From the NCBI GenBank assembly GCA_000307305.1, contig DF158882.1, positions 609,956 to 673,955 of the forward strand: 64,000 bases of DNA. The letters are read 5' to 3'. The notes under the pieces were generated by a model. It made no database searches. It saw nothing but the letters and a program-made list of their open reading frames with translations, and was not told the origin of the DNA. Shown here one piece after another: positions 34,935 through 45,052 of the stretch (its first letter is position 1; every line of letters starts with the position of its first letter). Position numbers and translations under genes: made by a program. Source of the stretch: Enterobacteriaceae bacterium B14 (GTDB taxonomy: Bacteria > Pseudomonadota > Gammaproteobacteria > Enterobacterales > Enterobacteriaceae).

Positions 34935-35930
34935 TTATTCTGCATTAACAATATTAGGGCAAAGTTCTTTGTGCTCTAACTGTTGGAGATTAAGCAGCGT
35001 TGTTTCTGCGATGTTGGTGAGCGCCTCTTCTGTTAAGAAGGCCTGATGTCCAGTGAATAGAACATTGTGGCAGGCAGATAGGCGACGAAAGACATCGTCT
35101 TGAATGACGTCATTCGATTTATCTTCAAAGAATAAATCTCTCTCGTTTTCGTAAACGTCCATACCGAGCGCACCAATTTTTTGCTGCTTCAATGCATCGA
35201 TGGCGGCTTGTGAGTCAATTAAACCACCGCGGCTGGTATTGATAATCATCACCCCGTCTTTCATCTGTTGGAAAGCATCTTGGTTGAGCAGATGGTGATT
35301 TTCTGGCGTCAGCGGGCAGTGCAGCGAGATAACATCAGACTGAGAATAGAGTGTTTTTAGATCGACATATTTTGCTCCCAGCGCTTCTGCTGCTGGGCTA
35401 GGGTAAGGGTCGAACGCCAGTATATGCATACCGAAACCCTTTAAAATTTTCATCGTGGCGATGCCAATTTTCCCCGTGCCGATAATCCCGACGGTGCGAT
35501 TATGCATATTAAAACCAATCAAACCATCTAAGGCGAAGTTCGCATCTCTGGTACGTTGATAGGCTTTGTGAATTCGGCGGTTCAAGCACATCATGAGTCC
35601 AACAGCGTGTTCAGCAATGGCTTCCGGTGAATAAGCGGGAACCCGTACAACCTGAATACCGAACTCTTTTGCTGCGGTTAAATCGACGTTATTAAAACCA
35701 GCACAACGCAGCGCCAATATTTTAACGCCGTGTTCAGCTAGTGATTGAAGTGCCTCACGGCTTGCGTCATCGTTAACAAAAATACAAACGGCTTCGCATC
35801 CTTCTGCCATTTTCGCTGTCTTTGGTTCAAGTTTAAAATCAAAGAACTCTAGCTCGTAACCAAATGTCTGATTAACGATTTCAATATATTTGCGGTCGTA
35901 GTGTTTAGTACTATATATCGCTAGTTTCAT
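34935..35930 (-). CDS. ldhA: D-lactate dehydrogenase (fermentative)
   Basis: 331 residues from the ATG at 35930, giving the family start MKLAIYSTKHYDRKY. Reduces pyruvate to D-lactate with NADH in fermentation. The D-2-hydroxyacid dehydrogenase signatures are present: the NAD motif GTGKIGIATMKILKGFGM, the INTSRGGLID segment, and the catalytic Arg (LRCAGFNNVD), Glu and His (TGHQAFLTEEAL). Divergent from ydbH, as in E. coli. Confidence 0.96.
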   Translation of the reverse strand: MKLAIYSTKHYDRKYIEIVNQTFGYELEFFDFKLEPKTAKMAEGCEAVCIFVNDDASREALQSLAEHGVKILALRCAGFNNVDLTAAKEFGIQVVRVPAYSPEAIAEHAVGLMMCLNRRIHKAYQRTRDANFALDGLIGFNMHNRTVGIIGTGKIGIATMKILKGFGMHILAFDPYPSPAAEALGAKYVDLKTLYSQSDVISLHCPLTPENHHLLNQDAFQQMKDGVMIINTSRGGLIDSQAAIDALKQQKIGALGMDVYENERDLFFEDKSNDVIQDDVFRRLSACHNVLFTGHQAFLTEEALTNIAETTLLNLQQLEHKELCPNIVNAE

Positions 35931-36102
35931 CGTCTTTTCTCCGCGGAAAGATCGCGTGCAAGTTAGCAGAAATAGCACGAATAGACAATTTGTTACTCAT
36001 GGATACAAAGTCTCTGGTTATCGTTGATATCAGTTACTTTAAGCCCCTAAGTAAAAGCTTATTATGATATCGTGCGGCGTAAGTAGAGATGTAAGGCGTA
36101 AA

Positions 36103-38709
36103 ATGAGAAAGATTGCAAAATATTTAATCATTATTTTAGTGATGTTGCTGGTTGGTAGCGCCGTACTATGGAATACGCTTCCCCATTGGCTCCCCGTAGT
36201 AGCAAAAAATTGGCTCCCGCAAGGGCTAGAAATTCAAACCAGCGCCATCAAATGGCTGGGGCGTGGCATTTCTGTGCCTGAGTTTTCTGTCTCTGTGGGT
36301 AAGTGTAGGCTAGCCGATAGCAAATCGACATCAGCCTATTACCGCGATGGCCGTTGGTCGCTGGTGGCAGATAAGGTCGTAGTACAAACAGAATGTCTGA
36401 ATCATCTTCCTAAAAGTGCCGACAATACGCCCTTAGATCTGGCACAGCTCCAGCAGCAACTACCTAAATTTAGTCTAGCCATTGGTGAGCTTGTGATAAC
36501 TCCGTGGCAGCTTTATGCCGGAAAGCTTCAAGCAGAGAATGATGGTAACGAACAACAGATAAGCTACAAAAGCGAGTTATTAACCGTTGCAGCTCAGTTA
36601 GATAAACAACAGCTCAAAGTAAAAACTGTCGAATTCAAAACCCCTGATGGACAAAATAGCCTTAATCTTGATGGCGCGTTAGTGATTCCAACGCGTCTCG
36701 ATGCGATGCCTAAAACGGGTGAGATAAATGGGGCACTGCAATCTTATAGCTACCCACAACAGTTACTTGTCAAGCTGGGTTGGCAGGGCAACAAAGGGAC
36801 GTTAACGCTGAAGGAAGAAGGCGATAACGAACCTTTGGCAGTGCTGCCTTGGTCGGTGACTAAAAATACGCTCTCTATCGAAAGCGGTAAATGGCGTTGG
36901 GTACATGAGGCTCAGCCGCTTTCCGGTGGTATCTCTCTTAGTTTAAGTAACTGGAGCAAAGGGTTTGATGAAACAGAGCTGAAAGCGCGGCTCAATGTCA
37001 TTACTTCTGGGCAGACGGGAAAAGGCAATGTGGTGCTTTCTGTTGGCCCAGGAAAAGTCGGTTTGATCAACAGCGATATCCCTTTCCAACTCACAGGGCA
37101 GGCCAACCTCTCTAATATCACGATGACAGCATCCATTCCAGGGACAATGACGGGAACGGCCCTTAACCCGATGCTATCGATTAAATCGGGTGCACTGCTG
37201 CGTGCCTATGGCAAGGTTTCTTCTGATATCACGTTGAACGAAGCACGTTTGCCGTTGGCGGGTGTCACTGTTATGGCGACCGGTGTGACGGGACGTTTGC
37301 AAGCTATTATGCGGGTCACAGATACCTATTGGGGGCAGTTTAAAATGCACCTTGATGGTCAAGCTAAAGCGTTCTGGCCTGACAGCGGAGAGTGGCAATG
37401 GAAATATTGGGGTAATGGTGAACTACCCACTTTAAAAGCGAAGTGGGATGTGGCAGGACATGGCAAATGGCAGGATACGGTCTTTACCGTTAAAAGCCTT
37501 TCCACAGGTCTAGATCAAATCAGCTATGGGTTAGTGAGTGTGGCCTCGCCCCGAGTGACGCTGAAATCTCCTTTAGTATGGCAAAGAGATCTGGCTAAGC
37601 CCTCTTTCAATACTCAAATTCAACTCGACTCAAAAGAAATATCGTTCTCTGATGCGGGCAAACTGCCGCCTTCATTGTTGAATCTCACGCTGAAGGGAGA
37701 AGACCCTGCGCACTTTCAGTGGGACGGTTTTTTAAGAGCGGAAGATATCGGGCCCATTAAATTGTCTGGGCGTTGGGATGGAGAGCGTTTACGTGGGCAA
37801 GGCTGGTGGCCAAAACAGTCTTTAACTGTTTTTCAGCCGTTATTACCAGATGACCTTGGGTTTAAGATCCGCGGTGGCACACTGTATGCACAGATGGCGT
37901 TTTCTGCCGCTCAGAAACAGGGCTTTGAAGCAGGGGGCCATTGGGTGGTTAACGATGGTGCTATGTGGCTGAAAGATGGGGAGTTAAGCGGATTAGATTT
38001 TATTGCCTCTGTCCGTTTAAAAGATCATATCTGGCAGCTCGGGCCGAAAGGGCCGATCACGCTGCGCATTAAATCGCTGACTAATTTATTTCAAATGAAT
38101 AATATCAGCGCAGACTTACAGGGTAGCTACCCGTATGATAATCGTCTCCCGCTCAGGCTGACCAATATGGCTGTTGATCTCCTCAAGGGCCATATCAGTA
38201 TGCAGGAGCTACGGTTACCGCAGCAGAATGCTGCAGTACTTAAACTTGAAAAAATCAGCCTCAGCGAGCTGTTTACACTATTAAAACCGAAGCAGTTTGC
38301 GATGTCTGGGCTGGTTGATGGCGAGTTACCACTCTATTTAAACGACCCTCATTGGTTGATTAAGGATGGTTGGGTATCTAATCACGATAGTCTTACCTTA
38401 AGGCTGGATAAAGATATGGCAGATGCGTTGATTAATGACTCAATGGCGGCGGGTGCAGCGATTGAGTGGCTACGTTATCTCGAAATCAGCCGCTCCTATG
38501 CCAAAGTGAATCTGGATAATCTCGGTGTGTTAATGATGGATGCGGAAATTAAGGGTGTGAACTCTCAAAAAAGTGCGGAGAGGGCCATCAATCTTAACTA
38601 CCATCATGAAGAGAATATATTCCAGCTTTGGCGCAGCTTGCGCTTTGGCGATAACTTGCAGGAATGGTTGCAGCAGGCAGTTTCTCTACCCGAGGAGGGG
38701 AAAAAATGA
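36103..38709 (+). CDS. ydbH: YdbH family intermembrane phospholipid transport protein
   Basis: 868 residues from the ATG at 36103, where AAGGCG lies upstream and an N-terminal membrane helix starts at once; an ATG at 36064 is the alternative. One of the AsmA-like beta-groove proteins (with TamB and YhdP) that move phospholipid to the outer membrane. One N-terminal transmembrane segment, then a long beta-rich periplasmic part and a conserved C-terminal DUF748-like half (WWPKQSLTVFQPLLPDD, NLNYHHEENIFQLWRSLRFGDNLQEWL). It overlaps ynbE by 4 bp, so the two are coupled. Confidence 0.94.
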   Translation: MRKIAKYLIIILVMLLVGSAVLWNTLPHWLPVVAKNWLPQGLEIQTSAIKWLGRGISVPEFSVSVGKCRLADSKSTSAYYRDGRWSLVADKVVVQTECLNHLPKSADNTPLDLAQLQQQLPKFSLAIGELVITPWQLYAGKLQAENDGNEQQISYKSELLTVAAQLDKQQLKVKTVEFKTPDGQNSLNLDGALVIPTRLDAMPKTGEINGALQSYSYPQQLLVKLGWQGNKGTLTLKEEGDNEPLAVLPWSVTKNTLSIESGKWRWVHEAQPLSGGISLSLSNWSKGFDETELKARLNVITSGQTGKGNVVLSVGPGKVGLINSDIPFQLTGQANLSNITMTASIPGTMTGTALNPMLSIKSGALLRAYGKVSSDITLNEARLPLAGVTVMATGVTGRLQAIMRVTDTYWGQFKMHLDGQAKAFWPDSGEWQWKYWGNGELPTLKAKWDVAGHGKWQDTVFTVKSLSTGLDQISYGLVSVASPRVTLKSPLVWQRDLAKPSFNTQIQLDSKEISFSDAGKLPPSLLNLTLKGEDPAHFQWDGFLRAEDIGPIKLSGRWDGERLRGQGWWPKQSLTVFQPLLPDDLGFKIRGGTLYAQMAFSAAQKQGFEAGGHWVVNDGAMWLKDGELSGLDFIASVRLKDHIWQLGPKGPITLRIKSLTNLFQMNNISADLQGSYPYDNRLPLRLTNMAVDLLKGHISMQELRLPQQNAAVLKLEKISLSELFTLLKPKQFAMSGLVDGELPLYLNDPHWLIKDGWVSNHDSLTLRLDKDMADALINDSMAAGAAIEWLRYLEISRSYAKVNLDNLGVLMMDAEIKGVNSQKSAERAINLNYHHEENIFQLWRSLRFGDNLQEWLQQAVSLPEEGKK

Positions 38710-38891
38710 AGAAGTGGTGTGGATTAATGGTCACGTGCTTACTATTGGCCGGTTGTGTTCCCCGTATTGAGGTCTCCGCCTCTAAAGAACCAATCACTAT
38801 CAATATGAATGTTAAAATTGAGCACGAAATTCACATCAAGGTAGATAAGGATGTGGAAACATTACTAAAAAAACGGTCTGATCTGTTCTAA
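38706..38891 (+). CDS. ynbE: YnbE family lipoprotein
   Basis: 61 residues. Lipobox LLLAGCVP, then IEVSASKEPITINMNVKIEHEIHIKVDKD. YnbE is the outer membrane partner of YdbH in E. coli, completing the beta-groove across the envelope. The ATG overlaps the ydbH TGA (ATGA), and a GAGGGG site lies inside ydbH. ydbL follows 11 bp later. Confidence 0.93.
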   Translation: MKKWCGLMVTCLLLAGCVPRIEVSASKEPITINMNVKIEHEIHIKVDKDVETLLKKRSDLF

Positions 38892-38902
38892 AGGGGATAA
38901 AA

Positions 38903-39244
38903 ATGAAAAAGCGATATTGGCTATTAGGTGGCTGCCTGCTGCTAAGTGGTGTGGTTCAGGCGCTTACCCTTGAGCAAGTTAAGAAAGAAGGCCGAGCAGG
39001 AGAGACCTTGAGTGGTTATTTAGCGCCGATTAAACAAGATGCAGAGACGCTTGAGTTAGTGAAAAAGATCAACAGCGGCCGGGCTGAAGAGTATCAGCGA
39101 GTCGCGGTACAAAACCATATTTCGACTGATGAAGTGGCGAAGATGGTGGGGCGTAAATTAGTGACTCGGGCACCTGCGGGCGAAACAGTCAAAGGGTTGA
39201 ATGGTCAGTGGATGAAGAAAACCTCTGGTCCAGTGGCAGAGTAA
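38903..39244 (+). CDS. ydbL: YdbL family protein (DUF1318)
   Basis: 113 residues with a cleavable signal peptide (MKKRYWLLGGCLLLSGVVQA). The mature part is a DUF1318 domain: LEQVKKEGRAGETLSGYL, INSGRAEEYQRVA. In E. coli YdbL is a periplasmic modulator of the YdbH-YnbE pair. GGGGAT precedes the ATG. It ends the operon, with a strong terminator 50 bp on. Confidence 0.93.
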   Translation: MKKRYWLLGGCLLLSGVVQALTLEQVKKEGRAGETLSGYLAPIKQDAETLELVKKINSGRAEEYQRVAVQNHISTDEVAKMVGRKLVTRAPAGETVKGLNGQWMKKTSGPVAE

Positions 39245-39294
39245 CTTTCAAATGCTGATTCTCAAACGTTAATGTTTAAACTGAGTTTAAGATG

Positions 39295-39330
39295 AAACAA
39301 GGCAGCCAATATATAGGCTGCCTTGTTTTC
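39295..39330 (+). terminator. Terminator after ydbH-ynbE-ydbL
   Basis: AAACAAGGCAGCC (39295-39307) pairs with GGCTGCCTTGTTT (39316-39328), followed by T residues. Convergent azoR ends 31 bp on, so it may serve both strands. Confidence 0.85.
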
Positions 39331-39360
39331 GTTCAATCACGAGAGGCGCGGAGCTAGCAA

Positions 39361-40274
<914 letters not shown>

Positions 40275-43200
40275 GTGAAATCTCCGCTCGCTGCATTGTC
40301 GGCACAGTTAGACGATGTCATGCTTCGCGATAAACAACGCTTGCAGCGCCGTCTGCAAGGTGCGCGGAAAGTTAAAAAACCAGAAGCTCAGGTAGCTATC
40401 GCCAGCGAGATTGAAAAAGATATTCTTGCGGCCAAGCAGCATCTGGCAAACCGTCGGGCTGCCTGCCCGAAGATCCAATATCCTGAAAACCTCCCTGTCA
40501 GCCAGAAGAAAGATGAACTTCTGGAAGTGATTCGCGATAACCAAGTGGTGATTGTTGCGGGTGAAACGGGCTCGGGTAAAACAACACAGCTTCCTAAAGT
40601 CTGCCTGGAGTTAGGGCGGGGGGCTAAAGGGCTGATAGGCCATACTCAGCCACGTCGTTTGGCGGCGCGTACCGTCGCCACGAGAATTGCAGAAGAGCTT
40701 GATACGCCGTTAGGCAGCAGCATTGGCTATAAAGTTCGTTTCAGCGATCATGTGGGCGACACCACAATGGTGAAGCTGATGACGGACGGTATTCTGTTGG
40801 CGGAGATCCAGCAAGACCGAATGCTGATGCAGTACGACACGCTGATTATCGATGAGGCCCATGAACGTAGCCTAAACATCGATTTTATTCTCGGCTATCT
40901 GAAACAGCTACTGCCTCGCCGCCCCGATCTAAAAGTGATCATCACGTCGGCAACCATTGATCCACAACGTTTTTCAAAACATTTCAACAATGCGCCGATT
41001 GTCGAAGTGTCGGGGAGAACCTATCCGGTTGAGGTGCGCTATCGTCCGTTTTCCGATGATGAGAGTGACGATCTCGACCGTGACCGTAATGATGTGCTCT
41101 TCGATGCGGTGGATGAATTAAGCCGTGAAGGTTCGGGTGATATCCTCATTTTTATGAGTGGAGAGCGTGAAATTCGGGATACGGCAGACGCACTGATGAA
41201 GCGCGACATGCCTCATACTGAGATTCTACCGCTGTATGCCCGCCTCTCAAATAGCGAGCAGAACCGAGTCTTTCAATCCCATCATGGCCGCCGTATTGTA
41301 CTTGCGACCAACGTGGCTGAAACCTCGCTTACGGTTCCGGGGATAAAATATGTCATCGACCCCGGCACAGCGCGTATCAGCCGCTACAGCTACCGAACTA
41401 AAGTCCAGCGTTTGCCTATCGAACCGGTCTCTCAGGCTTCGGCTAACCAGAGGAAAGGGCGCTGTGGTCGTGTATCGGAAGGTATCTGTATCCGTCTCTA
41501 TTCAGAGCAAGATTTTCTCTCACGTCCTGAATTCACAGACCCAGAGATACTAAGAACCAACCTCGCGTCGGTTATTTTGCAGATGACCTCTCTGGGCCTT
41601 GGGGATATATCTGCATTCCCGTTTGTTGAAGCGCCGGATAATCGCAATATTCTAGACGGTGTCAGGTTGTTAGAAGAGTTAGGCGCTATCCACACCGAAG
41701 AGGATGGGCGCCATCGCCTGACGCCGCTGGGTCGCCAACTGGCACAACTGCCTATTGATCCACGCTTGGCTCGAATGGTCTTAGAAGCGCAGAAGAATGG
41801 CTGTGTTCATGAAGTGATGATCATTACTTCAGCTCTCTCTATTCAAGACCCAAGAGAACGCCCGCAGGATAAACAGCAAGCATCCGATGAAAAACATCGC
41901 CGCTTCTGGGATAAAGAGTCTGATTTTATGGCCTTCGTTAATCTATGGGGCTATTTAAAAGAGCAGCAGAAGACACTATCGGGCAACCAATTCCGTCGGC
42001 AGTGCAAAGTAGATTTCCTGAACTACTTGCGCGTGCGTGAATGGCAGGATGTTTACACTCAGTTACGGCAAACAGTGAAAGAGCTTGGCTTGCCGATTAA
42101 CAGTGCTGAGTCGGATTTCCGTAGCATCCATACGGCGCTGTTAAGTGGGTTGTTGTCGCATATCGGACAAAAAGATGCTGATAAGCATGAGTTTACTGGT
42201 GCGCGAAATGCCCGTTTTATGATTTTCCCCGGTTCTGGTCTGTTTAAGAAGCCGCCTAAGTGGTCGATGGTGGCAGAATTGGTCGAGACATCGCGCTTAT
42301 GGGGCAGAATTGCTGCCCGAATCGAACCAGAATGGATCGAGTCACTGGCGGAACATCTGCTGAAAAGAAGCTACAGCGAACCACACTGGGAGAAATCTCA
42401 AGGTGCGGTAATGGCAAGCGAAAAAGTGACTTTGTATGGCCTGCCGATTGTGGCGGCGCGTAAGGTTAACTACGGCAATATTGATCCTTTACTCAGCCGT
42501 GAGCTGTTTATTCGCCATGCTTTGGTTGATGGTGATTGGCAGACTCGCCACAGCTTTTTCCGCGATAACTTAAAATTGCTTGCAGAAGTGGCAGAGCTGG
42601 AACATAAATCCCGCCGTCGCGATATCTTGGTGGATGACCACACTCTGTTTGCTTTTTATGATGCGCGTATTGGGCAAGATATTGTATCTGCCCGTCACTT
42701 TGATAGCTGGTGGAAGAAAACCAGTAAGCAGCAGCCAGACCTTCTGAACTTCGAAAAATCGATGCTGATTAAAGAGGGTGCAGATAAAGTCAGTGCGTTG
42801 GATTACCCCAATTACTGGCGGCAGGGCAATATCAAGCTCAGGCTCTCTTACCAGTTTGAACCCGGCACGGAAGCGGATGGTGTTACCGTACACATTCCTC
42901 TCCCCATCCTAAATCAGGTTCAGCCAGAGGGGTTCGATTGGCAAATCCCCGGGATTAGGCGTGAATTAGTGATGGCCTTGCTTAAGTCACTGCCTAAGCC
43001 AGTACGCCGTAACTTTGTCCCTGTCCCAAACTACGCGGATGCCTTCCTTGAGCGAGTAACGCCAATGGAAGGAAGCCTGTTCGATGCTCTAGAGAGAGAA
43101 CTGCGCAAAATGACTGGCGTGACAGTGTCACGCGATGATTGGCAGGCCGATCAAATACCCGATCACCTGAAAATTACTTATCGAATAATCGGTGAGAAGA

Positions 43201-44165
43201 ATAAAGTCTTAGCGGAAAGCATCGATCTCAACGGCTTGAAACAGCAGTTAAAAGATAAAGTTCAACAGACACTCTCAGCGGTTGCTGATGATGGTATTGA
43301 GCAGCGAGGTTTACATGTTTGGAGCTTCGGCAAATTACCTACATCTTATGAGCAAAAACGCAGTGGCTACTCGGTAAAGGCTTATCCAGCGATAGTCGAT
43401 GAGAAAGATAGCATCGCTATTCAACTGTTTGAAACGGAAACTGAGCAGCAGGCTGCCATGTGGCAGGGTACGCGCCGTTTATTACTGTTAAATATTCCCT
43501 CTCCGGTGAAATATTTACATGAGAAGCTGCCGAATAAGGCGAAGCTGGGGCTGTACTTTAACCCTTATGGCAAGGTGCTTGACCTGATCGATGACTGTAT
43601 TAATTGCGGTATTGATCGCCTGATTGCTGAGAATGGTGGCCCTGTTTGGGACGAAGTTGGTTTTAATGCACTACGGGAAAGAGTACGTGAAAACTTGAAT
43701 GAAAGCGTGGTGGATATTGCAAAGATCGTCGAGCAAATTCTAACAACGGCCTATAACTTGAGTAAAAGGCTGAAAGGTAGAGTGGATATGACGATGGCGC
43801 TGGGATTGTCGGATATAAAAAGCCAAATGTCTCATTTGATCTTCCGTGGTTTTGTTACCGACAGTGGCTGGCAGCGTTTGCCGGATATTTTGCGTTACTT
43901 GCATGCTATCGAACGCCGCATAGAGAAGTTATTGCTCGATCCGCATCGTGATAGAGTCCAGATGCTAAAAGTGGAACGTATCCAAAATAGTTACCAACAA
44001 CTGCTTGCGAAGCTGCCTCAAGGTCAGAGACTGAGTGATGACGTAGCCGAAATACGTTGGATGATAGAAGAACTACGCGTCAGCTATTTTGCTCAGCAGC
44101 TAGGCACGCCTTACCCAATTTCTGAGAAACGTATTCTGCAGGTGATAGAGCAGCAAAACGTCTAA
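40275..44165 (+). CDS. hrpA: ATP-dependent RNA helicase HrpA
   Basis: 1296 residues, close to the E. coli length (about 1300). A DEAH-box helicase of the cytoplasm; in E. coli it rescues stalled or collided ribosomes. GTG start at 40275 with AAGGAAT upstream. GETGSGKTTQLPK is motif I, IIDEAHERS motif II, SATID motif III, and QRKGRCGRVSEG motif VI. Then come the winged-helix and HA2 domain, the OB fold and a long C-terminal DUF3418 half characteristic of HrpA. Confidence 0.96.
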   Translation: MKSPLAALSAQLDDVMLRDKQRLQRRLQGARKVKKPEAQVAIASEIEKDILAAKQHLANRRAACPKIQYPENLPVSQKKDELLEVIRDNQVVIVAGETGSGKTTQLPKVCLELGRGAKGLIGHTQPRRLAARTVATRIAEELDTPLGSSIGYKVRFSDHVGDTTMVKLMTDGILLAEIQQDRMLMQYDTLIIDEAHERSLNIDFILGYLKQLLPRRPDLKVIITSATIDPQRFSKHFNNAPIVEVSGRTYPVEVRYRPFSDDESDDLDRDRNDVLFDAVDELSREGSGDILIFMSGEREIRDTADALMKRDMPHTEILPLYARLSNSEQNRVFQSHHGRRIVLATNVAETSLTVPGIKYVIDPGTARISRYSYRTKVQRLPIEPVSQASANQRKGRCGRVSEGICIRLYSEQDFLSRPEFTDPEILRTNLASVILQMTSLGLGDISAFPFVEAPDNRNILDGVRLLEELGAIHTEEDGRHRLTPLGRQLAQLPIDPRLARMVLEAQKNGCVHEVMIITSALSIQDPRERPQDKQQASDEKHRRFWDKESDFMAFVNLWGYLKEQQKTLSGNQFRRQCKVDFLNYLRVREWQDVYTQLRQTVKELGLPINSAESDFRSIHTALLSGLLSHIGQKDADKHEFTGARNARFMIFPGSGLFKKPPKWSMVAELVETSRLWGRIAARIEPEWIESLAEHLLKRSYSEPHWEKSQGAVMASEKVTLYGLPIVAARKVNYGNIDPLLSRELFIRHALVDGDWQTRHSFFRDNLKLLAEVAELEHKSRRRDILVDDHTLFAFYDARIGQDIVSARHFDSWWKKTSKQQPDLLNFEKSMLIKEGADKVSALDYPNYWRQGNIKLRLSYQFEPGTEADGVTVHIPLPILNQVQPEGFDWQIPGIRRELVMALLKSLPKPVRRNFVPVPNYADAFLERVTPMEGSLFDALERELRKMTGVTVSRDDWQADQIPDHLKITYRIIGEKNKVLAESIDLNGLKQQLKDKVQQTLSAVADDGIEQRGLHVWSFGKLPTSYEQKRSGYSVKAYPAIVDEKDSIAIQLFETETEQQAAMWQGTRRLLLLNIPSPVKYLHEKLPNKAKLGLYFNPYGKVLDLIDDCINCGIDRLIAENGGPVWDEVGFNALRERVRENLNESVVDIAKIVEQILTTAYNLSKRLKGRVDMTMALGLSDIKSQMSHLIFRGFVTDSGWQRLPDILRYLHAIERRIEKLLLDPHRDRVQMLKVERIQNSYQQLLAKLPQGQRLSDDVAEIRWMIEELRVSYFAQQLGTPYPISEKRILQVIEQQNV

Positions 44166-44201
44166 TTCTTCTGCAATAGAGAGCGATATAAACGATATAC
44201 A

Positions 44202-44236
44202 GAGGCGTTCAACTGACATTGAGCGCCTCTTTCAAT
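44202..44236 (+). terminator. Terminator after hrpA
   Basis: GAGGCGTTCA (44202-44211) and TGAGCGCCTC (44220-44229) pair with one G-T; TTTCAATT follows. Confidence 0.75.
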
Positions 44237-44245
44237 TAGGATGTC

Positions 44246-44875
44246 ATGATGCAAAAACATTGGTCACAGGTTGAACTGCTTCACCAAACTGTCAAAAACC
44301 CCAATATTCATATCAAAGGCCAACACAGCTATTACAGCAATGCATGGGATAGTTCATTCGAGCAAAGCGTTGTTCGCTACCATTATGGTGATGCATTTAG
44401 TTTGCAAAGTTGGGAGCCGTTATGGCCCATCGACCAGCTCTATATTGGCGATTATGTTTGTATCGGCGCGGAGGCTGTCATTCTGATGGGCGGCAATAAT
44501 ACCCATCGTACAGACTGGTTCAGTTGTTATCCCCACACCGAAAACATTGTTGATGCTTACCAAGGAAGAGGTGATACCAAGATTGGCGATGGTGCATGGA
44601 TTGGTATGAGGGCGATGATCATGCCTGGTATCACGATTGGGGAAGGGGCCATTGTTGCGGCTCAATCCGTCGTTACCAAAGACGTTGCACCTTATACTCT
44701 CGTTGCGGGTAATCCGGCGAAAGTTATTAGACTTCGTTTTGAGGAAAGGACCATTGAGCGTTTATTAGCCCTCTCTGTTTACCAGTGGAGTGAAGAGAAG
44801 TTTGAAGCATTGAAACCTTATCTTTGCTCTGGTGATATTGCAGCGTTAGAAGCAGCAGATCGAGACTATCCATAG
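44246..44875 (+). CDS. CatB/Vat-like hexapeptide-repeat acetyltransferase
   Basis: 209 residues. A left-handed beta-helix acetyltransferase of the xenobiotic type: YIGDYVCIGAEAVILMGGNNTHRTDWFS carries the catalytic His, and KIGDGAWIGMRAMIMPGITIGEGAIVAAQSVVTKDV is a run of hexapeptide repeats. Relatives inactivate chloramphenicol (CatB) or streptogramins (Vat), but many chromosomal members have no known resistance role. Paired ATGs at 44246 and 44249; the second is better spaced from AGGA. The terminator before it suggests its own promoter or readthrough from hrpA. Confidence 0.82.
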   Translation: MMQKHWSQVELLHQTVKNPNIHIKGQHSYYSNAWDSSFEQSVVRYHYGDAFSLQSWEPLWPIDQLYIGDYVCIGAEAVILMGGNNTHRTDWFSCYPHTENIVDAYQGRGDTKIGDGAWIGMRAMIMPGITIGEGAIVAAQSVVTKDVAPYTLVAGNPAKVIRLRFEERTIERLLALSVYQWSEEKFEALKPYLCSGDIAALEAADRDYP

Positions 44876-44931
44876 AGAATAATAGCGAATCCTCTAATTC
44901 ATAGTACCCAGCAGTCGATAGGGTTCCCCTA

Positions 44932-44969
44932 TTTGTGTTATCAAAACGTTAATTCTTGTTTGTGTTATC
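44932..44969. repeat. Direct 11-bp repeat upstream of acnA
   Basis: TTTGTGTTATC occurs perfectly at 44932-44942 and 44959-44969, 27 bp apart, 84 bp before the acnA start. Possibly paired regulator sites; unverified. Confidence 0.35.
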
Positions 44970-45052
44970 TTTAAATAAGCACTTTGAAACGGTCGGGTTA
45001 TTCATCTGAATGATTTCAGGGATCCCGAAACTTGATAAGACGTGGAGGAGCT

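Noticed and set aside
44246-44875. An acquired antibiotic resistance gene
   Set aside because: It is a CatB/Vat-type fold, but there is no mobile context and many chromosomal members have no known resistance role.
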